In this document: in pieces, positions 43,399 through 52,558 of the stretch
How the letters are laid out: each line of letters begins with the position of its first letter
How positions within the stretch are numbered: the stretch's first letter is position 1
NCBI RefSeq assembly: GCF_001591965.1
Contig: NZ_BCVX01000003.1
Location: 62,001-126,000, forward strand
DNA length: 64,000 nt
Direction: 5' to 3'
From: Lysinibacillus odysseyi 34hs-1 = NBRC 100172
GTDB lineage: Bacteria; Bacillota; Bacilli; Bacillales_A; Planococcaceae
Made by a program: the position numbers and the translations under genes
Notes under the pieces: model-generated
The model's input: the letters and a program-made list of their open reading frames with translations, nothing else
The model's database searches: none
Told to the model about the DNA's origin: nothing

Positions 43399-44661
43399 AT
43401 GCACATTTTTCTAGATGCGAATATTTTATACAAAGATCCTTTCTTAAAAACTGGCTATTTATCCCTATTAAAGCGTTTAGCCAAAGACGGACGGATAAAC
43501 CTGTATATAAGTGAAACGTCATACAAAGAGGTACTTCACCGTTTTCAGTCTCACTATGCAAAGCTAATCACAGATGCGAAATTCGCTGCCCATCATATGA
43601 ACTACTTACTGAAAAAAGATACGGTAACCATTCACGTGACTGAAGAAGAACTAGTCCAGTATTTTGAGGAGAATTTTTACAAAAACGTAGAAGATGGAGT
43701 CATAGAGATGATCGAAGCTGATGAACGTCTCATTAATAAAGTAGTGGAACTTGAGCTCTCCCCGCTTGAACCATTCTATCATGCGGAAATTGATGAAGGT
43801 GGACGCCCCTATTTTCGAAAGTCCGTTCAAGAGGCCATTACTTGGTATACATATGCAAACTTCATAACAGATAACGAGTTGGAAGATTGCTATTTTATTT
43901 CGACTAATATTGAAAAATTTGCCGATAGCCGCCCATTCTCCGAAATGGATGCCTTTTTACCGCATCCCAATTTGGCGCACCATGGCATAGAGCTTTGCTT
44001 TAAATCAGTAAGAGGCTTCTTAAATTATAAGCCGGAACTGCTCCGTTTCAGTTTAACAAGTGAAGTGGATGAAATTTACGGCGACTACCTTGTGCAGTTT
44101 GCGAATACAAATCTTAATATTTCTATGCTCGATGAGATGTTCGAGTGCTATTTGAAAAAGGATATTGAGTATGCCCTTATGGAAAATCTGATTAAGCTGA
44201 CCCCTGCTTCCATCCATCCGGATTATCAATCGCCGGGGCGCTTTGTACCAAAGAAAATAAAGGGCTATCAGGATGTGGAATTACAAAATATTATTCTATT
44301 TAATGAATGTTTTCTCGTAAGCTGCCACATGAATTTTGAAGTGGATGTAGATCTATATGTCCATCCTGTTGTTCACATGGATCCACAGCATCCACAGCTG
44401 CTCTACAGTTCAGAAAGCGTACTAGCTGACACTTACGTTTCTTTCTTTATTCCAATCGAACTGCAGCTCGATGAATGGCATGAAAAAATGAAGGGTATTA
44501 AAGACTTTGCAGCAATCTCCATAGAGAAGCAGGAGGAAATTTGGCAGTACTTACTAGAGCAATTCAAAGCCTTCTATCATAAAATCGACCTGCAAAACAT
44601 TGAAATTCACGAAGTAGATATTCGTCAGATCCAGCTGAAGAATCAATATGTGAGTGGTTAA
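43399..44661 (+). CDS. PIN-domain (DUF4935-like) protein with a large C-terminal extension
   Basis: 420 residues. The N-terminus MHIFLDANILYKDPFLKTGY carries the first PIN acidic residue (Asp6), YISETSYKEVLHRFQSHY follows, and further conserved acidics lie around 135-190 (AITWYTYANFITDNELEDCY, FISTNIEKF), fitting a metal-dependent nuclease fold of about 190 residues. The remaining 230 residues are of mixed composition (SPGRFVPKKIKGYQDVELQN, VDVDLYVHPVVHMDPQHPQL). DUF4935 is the closest family I can name. Single gene without antitoxin. Probably a ribonuclease; defence or RNA-decay roles are speculation. Confidence 0.65.
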   Translation: MHIFLDANILYKDPFLKTGYLSLLKRLAKDGRINLYISETSYKEVLHRFQSHYAKLITDAKFAAHHMNYLLKKDTVTIHVTEEELVQYFEENFYKNVEDGVIEMIEADERLINKVVELELSPLEPFYHAEIDEGGRPYFRKSVQEAITWYTYANFITDNELEDCYFISTNIEKFADSRPFSEMDAFLPHPNLAHHGIELCFKSVRGFLNYKPELLRFSLTSEVDEIYGDYLVQFANTNLNISMLDEMFECYLKKDIEYALMENLIKLTPASIHPDYQSPGRFVPKKIKGYQDVELQNIILFNECFLVSCHMNFEVDVDLYVHPVVHMDPQHPQLLYSSESVLADTYVSFFIPIELQLDEWHEKMKGIKDFAAISIEKQEEIWQYLLEQFKAFYHKIDLQNIEIHEVDIRQIQLKNQYVSG

Positions 44662-44664
44662 GTT

Positions 44665-44691
44665 AGAGGGTGTGTCCTTGACACATCCTCT
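44665..44691 (+). terminator. Probable terminator of the PIN-domain gene
   Basis: AGAGGGTGTGT/ACACATCCTCT, an 11-base stem with one G-T pair and loop CCTTG. The T run after it is weak. Confidence 0.55.
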
Positions 44692-44942
44692 ATCGTTATT
44701 TATAGGAAAGTGTTTTTTCTACACATCCTATTCTATCCGTTTAATAAATCGAGACTTGCGGTATAAATAGAAGGAGTGCATTCTTCCCTGCATATTTTCT
44801 AATCGTTATTTACTACAGACGTTTTCTTTGCTTTCCGTTACTATTATAAATAAGATAGATTTTCTAACCTAACTACAAAGAATAACTTGTCTTTGTAGGA
44901 AATCTCCTTGTCGTGTGAATCGAGCAGAAAGGTCGTGAAAAG

Positions 44943-45716
44943 ATGTGCATAATTTCATTCAGCTATAAAACCAACCCCGATTATCCGCTTATTATCGCTG
45001 CTAATCGGGATGAATTCTACATACGTCCCACTGAGCCCGCTCATATATGGGAAGATGCACCCCAGATATTAGCAGGACGTGATACTGAACGTGGCGGTAC
45101 TTGGCTTGGAGTCAGTAACAAAGGACGAATGGTCGCTATAACCAACTACCGAGACCCCGAATTGGCGGATTCAGGTATTTTCTCACGCGGCCAGATTGCT
45201 ACAGACTTCTTACAAACGGAAGTGATGGCTGCCTTTTTTGCCAAGGATCTGCAGGAAAAGCGTGATTTATATGGTCCTTTTAATGTGCTGCTATATGACG
45301 GCGACAAATTAATTCACTACAATAATATTACGGATGAGATTATGGAAGTTCCGCCTGGTATTCATTGTCTGTCCAATGCAACCCTTAATACACCTTGGCC
45401 GAAAGTTGAATCATTAAAAGATTCATTACAAAAAGTATTGGAGAAACCTGATTTTTCTGATGAAGAACTCTTTAGCATACTCTCAGACAAAACAAGAGCT
45501 GCTGATGAACTGCTCCCTTCAACAGGCGTGCCTCTGGAGCTTGAGCAGAAATTGTCTTCTGTATTTATCGGATTTGAAGGGTACGGTACCCGTTCCTCAA
45601 CCGTTATTCGAATGAATGGCAGCTCGTGGGATTTTACGGAGCGGACATTCGAAAATGGACAACCTGTGGGGACACAAACATTCCACTTTCCAATTGAAAA
45701 AAAGCTTCCGCGATAA
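44943..45716 (+). CDS. NRDE-family (TANGO2-like) protein
   Basis: 257 residues. Starts MCIISFSYKTNPDYPLIIAA NRDEFY, giving the conserved Cys2 (possible N-terminal nucleophile fold) and the NRDE motif, then GGTWLGVSNKGRMVAITNYR, SRGQIATDFL, GPFNVLLYDGDKLIHYNN, LSNATLNTPWPKVESLK and a C-terminal YGTRSSTVIRMN. The family is widespread and related to human TANGO2; its reaction is unknown. ATG at 44943 follows AAAGGTCGTG. Ends in a strong terminator. Confidence 0.9.
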   Translation: MCIISFSYKTNPDYPLIIAANRDEFYIRPTEPAHIWEDAPQILAGRDTERGGTWLGVSNKGRMVAITNYRDPELADSGIFSRGQIATDFLQTEVMAAFFAKDLQEKRDLYGPFNVLLYDGDKLIHYNNITDEIMEVPPGIHCLSNATLNTPWPKVESLKDSLQKVLEKPDFSDEELFSILSDKTRAADELLPSTGVPLELEQKLSSVFIGFEGYGTRSSTVIRMNGSSWDFTERTFENGQPVGTQTFHFPIEKKLPR

Positions 45717-45726
45717 TTTTGCTATC

Positions 45727-45771
45727 GGGGCTGTCAAGAAAGTAAAGACTTTCCGGGCAGCCCTTTTTTAT
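45727..45771 (+). terminator. Rho-independent terminator of the NRDE gene
   Basis: GGGGCTGTC/GGGCAGCCC with an inner AAAGT/ACTTT helix, followed by TTTTTTATT. Confidence 0.85.
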
Positions 45772-46068
45772 TAGCGATTCTTTTCTATAAAGAAGACTCT
45801 TTCAGGGAGGATATTGCATTCTTCCCTTCCCGCTTGCAAAGATTCGCCTTATAATACATTTTAAGCCGTTCTTTTTAGAAATAGATACTAAAAAGTGTAA
45901 CATTGGCTGGCATATTCCAATACATTTTTGCCCACGCTGTTATAGACACTGCTCAATCTGTAGGAATTCTGTATACAGAAGGTCCGATACCTAAAACAGA
46001 AGCTATTTGGATTGAGTAAGGTACACTTACGTTACTTTGCGTATTAAAAATGTAGAGGAGGCTTATCT
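45772..46068. other. Intergenic region, possible gene scrap
   Basis: A plus-strand stretch ending at 46018 reads IFAHAVIDTAQSVGILYTEG PIPKTEAIWIE in two parts, then TAA. It may be the C-terminal scrap of a lost gene; there is no start and no recognisable family. Confidence 0.3.
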
Positions 46069-46668
46069 ATGAACAAATTCTTATCTTTACTTGCTGTGGT
46101 GTTTCTCTTAACAGGATGTGGCTTGTTCCAAAAAGAAGAGAAGATACCTGTTGATGCACAGAAGACCGCTGAGAAAAGTGGAACCGCTGCTTCATCCGAA
46201 ACAGTAACAGCGACCGCAACAGCTAAAATGATTAATGCGGAAGGCAAAGATGTTGGAGAAGTAAAATTTACACAGACAAAAACAGGGGTAGAAATCTATA
46301 CAGACTTATCTAACCTTCCAGCTGGGAAGCACGGTATTCATATCCACGAAGTCGGCAAGTGTGAGCCCCCTAAATTTGTATCGGCGGGCAGCCACTTTAA
46401 CCCCGAACATAAGGAACATGGGACAGAGAATCCAAAGGGAGCCCATGCCGGGGACTTGCCAAACGTAGATATCGCTAAAGATGGACTGCTAGAAGTTCGC
46501 TTTATCTCGGGAACAGTAACATTAGACGAGGGGCATGCCAATTCCTTATTAGATGCTGATGGCAGCTCGATTGTGATCCACGCAGGACCTGATGATTATA
46601 AAACTGATCCGGCAGGAAATTCAGGTGACCGCATTGCTTGTGGAGTTATTGAAAAGGATGCTTTATAA
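46069..46668 (+). CDS. sodC: Cu/Zn superoxide dismutase-like lipoprotein
   Basis: 199 residues. Lipoprotein signal with lipobox LLTGCG (Cys17), so membrane-anchored outside the cell. SodC fold: [69 protein letters not shown]. All usual metal ligands are visible: copper His of HIH and IHAG, bridging His of SHFNP, zinc His/His/Asp in HKEHG and GAHAGD. The disulfide cysteines (GKCE and IACG) are also present. The B. subtilis paralogue YojM lacks copper ligands as I recall, so this one is more likely to be active. ATG follows GAGGAGG. Confidence 0.92.
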   Translation: MNKFLSLLAVVFLLTGCGLFQKEEKIPVDAQKTAEKSGTAASSETVTATATAKMINAEGKDVGEVKFTQTKTGVEIYTDLSNLPAGKHGIHIHEVGKCEPPKFVSAGSHFNPEHKEHGTENPKGAHAGDLPNVDIAKDGLLEVRFISGTVTLDEGHANSLLDADGSSIVIHAGPDDYKTDPAGNSGDRIACGVIEKDAL

Positions 46669-46879
46669 TTTCTAACTATCATAAGCGGTGATTATGATTT
46701 ACCTTAAAGGATGACATACTGCATTTGCTTATATCCTGCTGCATCTGCACAAGAAGGGCGCAGAGATGAAAGCCATCATATCTTTGCGGCCAAGCATCGT
46801 GTTGTCCTGAGGTCCGGAAGAGCAGTCAGCTGGTGTAAATTCATTCGGAAAGATTCAATACATTATAAATGATGAAAAA

Positions 46880-46925
46880 GTAAAACAACAGGTGAAGTCA
46901 TAATCGATTTCACCTGTTGCTTTAC
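46880..46925 (-). terminator. Rho-independent terminator of the TetR gene, possibly bidirectional
   Basis: CAACAGGTGAA/TTCACCTGTTG extended by GTAAA/TTTAC. On the minus strand it is followed by TTTTTC. Confidence 0.8.
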
Positions 46926-46947
46926 ACAAAATATTTGCTGAATCTCT

Positions 46948-47829
46948 TTAGTTTTTTTGCTGTTTGATAAAGTACCAAATAATACTAGTTACTTCTTTTG
47001 CTTCGTTCATATACAGGGAAGCTTTAAATTCGTTCGAAAACGCTTTCAATAAAGCATTCATGACAATGACCCGGGGCTCCTTATTTTTTGCCTCAGCAAG
47101 TAAAGCTTCTGTTATATCTTGCTGAGATTTTGTAAAGTCAGTATCCTGCTTAAATTGTTCAATATGTTCGATTACTTCATCCGCAGTCAATTCCACCTTA
47201 TTGAAGGAATTAACAAATATTTGAATATTATGGCTGTCTAAAACATTCGTCTCCTCTTCAGCCATTAGACGAAGAATCTCTTTCACATAAAACATGACAG
47301 ACCTAGCAATGGTTTTTGGCTCCAATGTATGCTGATGGATCAATTTCTTTGTGAACAGTAAATGCTGCATCATACCATAAAAAAGGACTGACGCTTCAAA
47401 TGCATGTTCTTCCTTTTCGATAGCGAATACTTCGGTTAATCTTTCGGCTAGCCACTCCAGCTCATAAATACGATATTTAAGGACGAGCTTTTTCAATTCC
47501 TGGTCGCCTGAATGAAGAATTTCTTCAAATACTGCATCCAACCCGCGCTTTCGGTTAATACTTGATAAGACTGATATTTGTTCCAGCAATATCTCTATGC
47601 CCTCGGAATCCCTTTCCATCATGAGCTCGCCGCGCATCAATCTCGCATCATAGCGGGCCTGCTCTAAAATAGCCTCCACACATTCATGCTTGGAGGAGAA
47701 ATAGTTATAAAAGGTTCCTTTAGAAATGCCTGCACGACTAATAATATCCTGAATAGATGTTTGCCCGATCCCTTTTTCTACAAACAGGGAAAGTGCGTGG
47801 TCAACGACTAATCTTTTACGGTTATTCAT
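46948..47829 (-). CDS. TetR-family regulator, long form
   Basis: 293 residues, about 100 more than a standard TetR. N-terminal helix-turn-helix KRLVVDHALSLFVEKGIGQT, SIQDIISRAGISKGTFYNYF. The extended C-terminal part contains helices such as FNKVELTADEVIEHIEQFKQ and VIVMNALLKAFSNEFKASLY and is likely a larger ligand or dimer domain. I chose ATG 47829, with GAAGGAG six bases upstream, over a start ten codons earlier. Divergent from a drug-efflux MFS gene, its probable target. Two GGACT repeats 32 bases apart lie in the shared region. Confidence 0.88.
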   Translation of the reverse strand: MNNRKRLVVDHALSLFVEKGIGQTSIQDIISRAGISKGTFYNYFSSKHECVEAILEQARYDARLMRGELMMERDSEGIEILLEQISVLSSINRKRGLDAVFEEILHSGDQELKKLVLKYRIYELEWLAERLTEVFAIEKEEHAFEASVLFYGMMQHLLFTKKLIHQHTLEPKTIARSVMFYVKEILRLMAEEETNVLDSHNIQIFVNSFNKVELTADEVIEHIEQFKQDTDFTKSQQDITEALLAEAKNKEPRVIVMNALLKAFSNEFKASLYMNEAKEVTSIIWYFIKQQKN

Positions 47830-47988
47830 ATGTGCTCCTTCATGCTTTCTTACGCTCAAGTATACAGGATATTATGTTGAAATCAAATATAATTGGACTC
47901 TCTATACTTTTTTATTGATTATTTTGGACTATTAGTATAAAATCGGTCAAGTGAATAAATTAATTAAAAGAAAGACAGGGGAAAACAA

Positions 47989-49467
47989 ATGAATAATGGC
48001 CTAAAAGAAAAAAAACCGCCATATTTGATGCTAGCTATTTTGTTCTTTGGGGCTTTCGTATCGTTCTTGAACAACTCGTTATTAAACGTTGCATTACCGT
48101 CCATCATGGCGGACCTGAAAATTGAGAACTATTCGACAGTCCAATGGTTGGCTACAGGGTACATGCTTGTCAGTGGAGTATTGATACCTGTATCAGCCTT
48201 CTTAATTACACGGTTTAAAAACCGTACATTATTTTTAACAGGAATGGGCCTATTTACGATCGGTACAGCCGTTGCGGCTTTCGCACCGAATTTTGGCTTC
48301 CTTCTTGCTGGACGTATGATCCAGGCTGCCGGCTCTTGCGTGATGGGGCCATTGTTAATGAATATTATGCTTGTCAGCTTCCCACGTGAAAAACGCGGAG
48401 CTGCAATGGGGATTTTTGGTCTTGTAATGATTACAGCACCAGCGATCGGTCCAACTCTATCAGGTTATATCGTAGAGTATTATGATTGGCGTGTGCTGTT
48501 CGAAATGATCTTGCCATTTGCTATTATCAGCCTTCTGCTTGCCATCTGGAAACTAGAAAATGTCATGGAGACGCGAAAAGCATCACTTGACTACTTATCT
48601 GTTATCTTATCGATTGTTGGTTTCGGTGGTATTTTATACGGCTGTTCTATGGCAAGCTCTGACGGCTGGACAGATAAAATCGTAATCACAACTATTGTTG
48701 TGGGTGTGATTGGTCTTATTTCGTTTATTGTCCGCCAATTCCTTATGGAGCAACCGCTTCTTGATTTACGTGTTTATAAATATCCGATGTTTGCCCTTGG
48801 TTCCGTGATTTCAATGGTTACAACTGCTGCATTATTCTCAGGTATGATTTTGACACCTGCCTATGTGCAAAGTGTCCGTCATATTTCACCGTTAGATTCT
48901 GGTTTAATGATGCTGCCAGGTGCTATCATTATGGGTATTATGTCTCCAATTACAGGTAAATTATTCGATAAATTTGGACCTCGTATATTAGCATTATTAG
49001 GCTTATCTATTACAGCCTATGCAACATATTTATTGTCCAAGTTACAAATGGATTCTTCCCACACATATATCATTTTAATTTACACATTACGTATGTTTGG
49101 TATGTCAATGGTAATGATGCCAATTATGACAAACGGTTTGAATCAGTTGCCAACTCGCTTGAATCCACATGGTACTGCAGTAAACAATACTGCTCAGCAG
49201 GTAGTTGGTTCTATTGGTACTGCCCTATTTGTAACGTTCATGAACTCTGTTGCGTCCGACAAAGGAGAAGAACTGGCAGCTGGTCTAGATATGACAAAAG
49301 CTACAGAGGCGGATTTCACAAGAATCCAGCAATTGTCTTTACTTGAAGGTGTGCAACATTCATTCTTTATCGCTATGATTGTTACACTTATTGCTATCGT
49401 TTTATCGTTATTCCTAAAACGTGTAAGCGTGAGTCCGGAAGAAATCGAGAAGCTCGAAAAGCAATAA
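47989..49467 (+). CDS. MFS multidrug exporter, DHA2 family (EmrB/QacA, LmrB-like)
   Basis: 492 residues, 14 predicted membrane helices, proton-driven export. Signatures: FLNNSLLNVALPSIMADLKI (motif D1 region), STVQWLATGYMLVSGVLIPV, LAGRMIQAAGSCVMGPLLMN, FGLVMITAPAIGPTLSGYIV (motif C, GxxxGPxxGG-like) and HGTAVNNTAQQVVGSIGTAL. ATG follows CAGGGGA. Divergently paired with the long TetR, the usual arrangement for a drug-inducible pump. Substrate unknown; LmrB relatives confer lincomycin or puromycin resistance. Confidence 0.93.
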   Translation: MNNGLKEKKPPYLMLAILFFGAFVSFLNNSLLNVALPSIMADLKIENYSTVQWLATGYMLVSGVLIPVSAFLITRFKNRTLFLTGMGLFTIGTAVAAFAPNFGFLLAGRMIQAAGSCVMGPLLMNIMLVSFPREKRGAAMGIFGLVMITAPAIGPTLSGYIVEYYDWRVLFEMILPFAIISLLLAIWKLENVMETRKASLDYLSVILSIVGFGGILYGCSMASSDGWTDKIVITTIVVGVIGLISFIVRQFLMEQPLLDLRVYKYPMFALGSVISMVTTAALFSGMILTPAYVQSVRHISPLDSGLMMLPGAIIMGIMSPITGKLFDKFGPRILALLGLSITAYATYLLSKLQMDSSHTYIILIYTLRMFGMSMVMMPIMTNGLNQLPTRLNPHGTAVNNTAQQVVGSIGTALFVTFMNSVASDKGEELAAGLDMTKATEADFTRIQQLSLLEGVQHSFFIAMIVTLIAIVLSLFLKRVSVSPEEIEKLEKQ

Positions 49468-49479
49468 ATAAATTTAAAA

Positions 49480-49521
49480 GAGATTTCTGTAGGAGATTCC
49501 TTCTACAGAAATTTCTTTTTT
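49480..49521 (+). terminator. Rho-independent terminator of the MFS gene
   Basis: ATTTCTGTAG/CTACAGAAAT (10 pairs) followed by TTCTTTTTTTATTT. A second, weaker hairpin (TTCCCTT/AAGGGAA, 49526-49552) with its own T run follows at once. Confidence 0.88.
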
Positions 49522-49686
49522 TATTTCCCTTGGTTTATGTATCAAAGGGAAGTTTTTTTGTATACAAACCCGTTATCCCCCACTCTATCATAAATACTTC
49601 CACAGCCCTTGCGCTCATAAAAGAAATTATCGAAACCTTTCCTATTTTTACACGTATGTAACATATATAGAAAGCGAGGAGAATGC

Positions 49687-50511
49687 ATGTTGGATAATAG
49701 AGAACAGCTTCTTGATCATCTAGAGAAAATCGGGGATTGGGAAAAAGACCAGACAGGATTATGGTTTTGGGAAAAGCTTGGACGGCTTCCTTTTAAGCTG
49801 ATAGATAAATTAACGCCTGCTTTTATACAGGAGAAAATTGCTCTATTAGTAACAGAGGTCGGCAATTATATACAAACAGGCGGCCAATACTTAGTTAATG
49901 AAAAAGCGATGGTAGACAAAATAGCAATGGCTACCGGCAGACCAGTCGAGACCGTCCTAGAAATTGGTGAAATTCCACTTGATGATATGATTTCGCTCAG
50001 CGAATCTCTTCAAAACAGCAGGGTAAAGCTTGCTACTATGCAAGGAGCTTCAACGGGTGTTGGTGGTATCTTTACATTAGCAATCGATATCCCCCTTATT
50101 TTGGGTATGGCGCTAAAAACCCTGCAGGAAATTGCCATTATTCATGGCTATGAACCGAATAATAAGCAGGAGCGTATTTTTATTATCAAATGCCTTCAGT
50201 TTGCCTCTGCCGATGTCGTTGGAAAAGAAGCCATATTGAAAGAGCTTTCTACTATTCATGAAAATAAGCAGACAGAGAAAAATATGATTTCACAGCTGCA
50301 GGGATGGCAGGAGGTATTCTTTACGTACCGGGATAATTTTGGGATGAAGAAGCTTTTTCAAATGATACCGATCGCAGGTATTCTCTTCGGTGCATATGCG
50401 AATAAATCGATGATGACTGATATTGCCGAAGCAGGGATTATGCTGTATAGGAAGCGTCGTATTTATGAAAAGCTTACTGTGCTTGATCCACATGAAAATG
50501 AACTTAAATAA
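49687..50511 (+). CDS. EcsC-family protein
   Basis: 274 residues. Family pattern: QTGLWFWEKLGRLPFKLIDK, LTPAFIQEKIALLVTEVGNY, TMQGASTGVGGIFTLAIDIP, LILGMALKTLQEIAIIHGYE and GMKKLFQMIPIAGILFGAYA. Two glycine-rich hydrophobic stretches may associate with membranes. EcsC in B. subtilis is encoded with the EcsAB transporter, but here the gene stands alone, so it is a member of the wider family and not EcsC itself. ATG follows GAGGAG. Function unknown. Confidence 0.88.
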   Translation: MLDNREQLLDHLEKIGDWEKDQTGLWFWEKLGRLPFKLIDKLTPAFIQEKIALLVTEVGNYIQTGGQYLVNEKAMVDKIAMATGRPVETVLEIGEIPLDDMISLSESLQNSRVKLATMQGASTGVGGIFTLAIDIPLILGMALKTLQEIAIIHGYEPNNKQERIFIIKCLQFASADVVGKEAILKELSTIHENKQTEKNMISQLQGWQEVFFTYRDNFGMKKLFQMIPIAGILFGAYANKSMMTDIAEAGIMLYRKRRIYEKLTVLDPHENELK

Positions 50512-50523
50512 GCTTTCTACACG

Positions 50524-50561
50524 AAAAAGCTGGTTCTCTCAGTAAGAGAACCAGCCTTTTC
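50524..50561 (+). terminator. Rho-independent terminator of the EcsC-family gene
   Basis: Perfect 11-base stem GCTGGTTCTCT/AGAGAACCAGC with A-rich start and TTTTCTTC after it. Confidence 0.88.
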
Positions 50562-50791
50562 TTCGTATTCTAAATGGTTATAGGGGGTAGTACTCTCTAC
50601 CACACTATTCTTTCCTATAAACCATTGAATGAACATTCCTTCAGGAACATACCGTTGTACTATATAGGAAATAACGACAGGAACAGTTAGCTTGCCAACA
50701 ATAAAAAAGTGAAGATGAACTTTCTTTTTATTTTATAGTTATCTGGCAATAGAAACAGCAAAAAAGACGGTTTTACAGGGAGGACAAGAAG

Positions 50792-51139
50792 ATGCAAATT
50801 ATCAGCTGGGTACTGACGGGCGTGCTTGCAATTACTTTTATGGTCGTTGGTTATGGAAAATTATCCGGAGCCAAAGCTTATCATATTGCCTTTATCAGAT
50901 GGCGCCTACCACATTGGTTTCGGATTTTTACAGGAGCAATAGAAGTAACGGGCGCCTTATTTTTACTCATCGGGATTTGGTTTCACTCGATTGCTGTAGC
51001 CGGTGCTGTCCTGCTATTCATGGTCTGTATAGGCGGCTTACTCGTCCACCTTCAAAACCAGGACAGCTCAAATGATATGTTACCTATTATGCTGCTTGGT
51101 CTGCTTTTGCTTTTTTATATTATCATATTACTCTTTTAA
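50792..51139 (+). CDS. DoxX-like membrane protein
   Basis: 115 residues, four membrane helices: IISWVLTGVLAITFMVVGYG, IFTGAIEVTGALFLLIGIWF, HSIAVAGAVLLFMVCIGGLL, DMLPIMLLGLLLLFYIIILL. The GYGKLSG and GAIEVTGALFLL segments are typical of the DoxX/DoxD-like family. ATG follows AGGGAGG. Some relatives act in redox or quinone protection; the role here is unknown. Single gene. Confidence 0.82.
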   Translation: MQIISWVLTGVLAITFMVVGYGKLSGAKAYHIAFIRWRLPHWFRIFTGAIEVTGALFLLIGIWFHSIAVAGAVLLFMVCIGGLLVHLQNQDSSNDMLPIMLLGLLLLFYIIILLF

Positions 51140-51265
51140 TTTTCTGAAGCATTTTCTTTTAGATGCATAATAATATGTAAAACCAGTCGATCCGTGCTTC
51201 AACTGACTTTACATTTTTATTGACTTCCTGGTCAAAACCAGGGAGCAACTGCCCTATTGCATTTA

Positions 51266-51946
51266 TTAATACATAGGGACCTTTAGCGTAACAGCCTTCC
51301 CTATAGGATCATAATTTTCATCAAATGGGGATGCTACCATTATCTCAATGACAGCTATATCCATGATTTCTGATTCAAAATCCACGGCCACTGTCCCTTG
51401 CTTTCTTTCATTTGGTGCAAATATTGGATCAAACTGGGTAGACAGTGCCGGATGAAACATGGAGATTTCTTTTGTATCTGACTGAACTTTTGCATCGTCA
51501 ATTCGAAAATATACAGGAGCTTCCCCGTTGTTTTCGACTTCTATATTCATGTATACGAGTGTTGAACGCTCTTGGCCGCTAACTGCATTTTTAATATGTT
51601 CACTAGCTGGGATGAACTCTTCCAATGTTGCTTGTGTAACAGTCAGTTTCACCGGACCGGATATAGCGGTGTACTCCACTTTCCCAGATTCAAATAAAAT
51701 ATGATGAATGCCCGTTTCGTCAGTTACCTCTTTACTACCGATCAAGCTTTCCTTTTTTTTAGTATCCATCTGCTCTTCTGCTGCATTTTCTGCCGGTATC
51801 ATATGTCCGGATTTCTTTTCTTCCTTTTTATGTATTATATAATCTAAAGGACTTTCCTCACTTACAACGGCTAGAGCTATTGCTCCTATTATCACAAAGA
51901 GAGCTGTAATGATCCCGCTTATTAACAACATTCGTCCTTTTCCCAT
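51266..51946 (-). CDS. Membrane-anchored protein with DUF4352-like domain
   Basis: 226 residues. N-terminal membrane segment (about 4-25, GRMLLISGIITALFVIIGAI), a charged linker (IIHKKEEKKSGHMIPAENAA), then a beta-sandwich part (about 85-226) with ERSTLVYMNIEVENNGEAPV and SIRFRID-like FRIDDAKVQSDTKEISM, and FAPNERKQGTVAVDFESE, matching the immunoglobulin-like DUF4352 pattern (n.v.e.NN.....). Extracytoplasmic. I start at ATG 51946, six bases after GAGGTGG. Function unknown. Confidence 0.72.
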   Translation of the reverse strand: MGKGRMLLISGIITALFVIIGAIALAVVSEESPLDYIIHKKEEKKSGHMIPAENAAEEQMDTKKKESLIGSKEVTDETGIHHILFESGKVEYTAISGPVKLTVTQATLEEFIPASEHIKNAVSGQERSTLVYMNIEVENNGEAPVYFRIDDAKVQSDTKEISMFHPALSTQFDPIFAPNERKQGTVAVDFESEIMDIAVIEIMVASPFDENYDPIGKAVTLKVPMY

Positions 51947-52282
51947 GAAACCACCTCTTATCATGGTTCTATTATAACGAATTCATTTATATTACCACAC
52001 GATTTTTTAATGATGAATTTCTTTCATTTTAACTAACTGTAACAAAATAAAGATATATTTTTAATATTTACGGTTTTTCTTTCTCCATTCAGCCATCAAT
52101 TGTTCTTATTTTTTTCACAAAATAGCGTTTACAGCGGGTTATGCCATTTTTCCTAAATCACTGATTGAGAAGATTCATCATATGCTGATTACATTAACCA
52201 TCCCCTTTCGTTCTTCTCTATTGCTCTTACAAGCCAGTTTGTCTTATGCTGCAGACCAGCCTTTCTAAGAAAAATAAAAGAC
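51947..52282. other. Intergenic region, nothing recognised
   Basis: About 330 AT-rich bases with no supported gene. Confidence 0.35.
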
Positions 52283-52318
52283 AAAAAGCTCTTCAGGAAA
52301 AATACCTAAGAGCTTTTT
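52283..52318 (-). terminator. Terminator of the glycerophosphodiesterase operon, bidirectional form
   Basis: AAAAAGCTCTT/AAGAGCTTTTT with an inner AGG/CCT helix; T run on either strand. Confidence 0.88.
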
Positions 52319-52341
52319 GCGGCTAATTTTCTATTTCTTTG

Positions 52342-52548
52342 CTAGATGGCTTTCAAGTAAATGACAAGCTCCTGGCGATAGGCGCCATCTTCTAAATAAT
52401 GATCCAGGTTGTGGAAATCATATTGGTATGTACCAAAAGGAAATGTAACACTTTCCCCTTTTACTGCTGCAAGAAGCCCTGCAACATCCATAGAAGTCAT
52501 CTCCAACAGCTCCTGGCCCGTTTCAGTCACTACAAATATAACGTTCAT
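52342..52548 (-). CDS. Small protein of unknown function, 68 residues, third gene of operon
   Basis: Reads MNVIFVVTETGQELLEMTSM DVAGLLAAVKGESVTFPFGT (two parts), then YQYDFHNLDHYLEDGAYRQE. Soluble, beta-rich, possibly a small ligand- or protein-binding fold; not recognised. ATG 52548 has AAGGAGG five bases upstream, and that site overlaps the stop codon of the preceding gene, so translation is coupled. A longer frame is excluded because it runs back through that site. Confidence 0.75.
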   Translation of the reverse strand: MNVIFVVTETGQELLEMTSMDVAGLLAAVKGESVTFPFGTYQYDFHNLDHYLEDGAYRQELVIYLKAI

Positions 52549-52558
52549 TATTTCCTCC

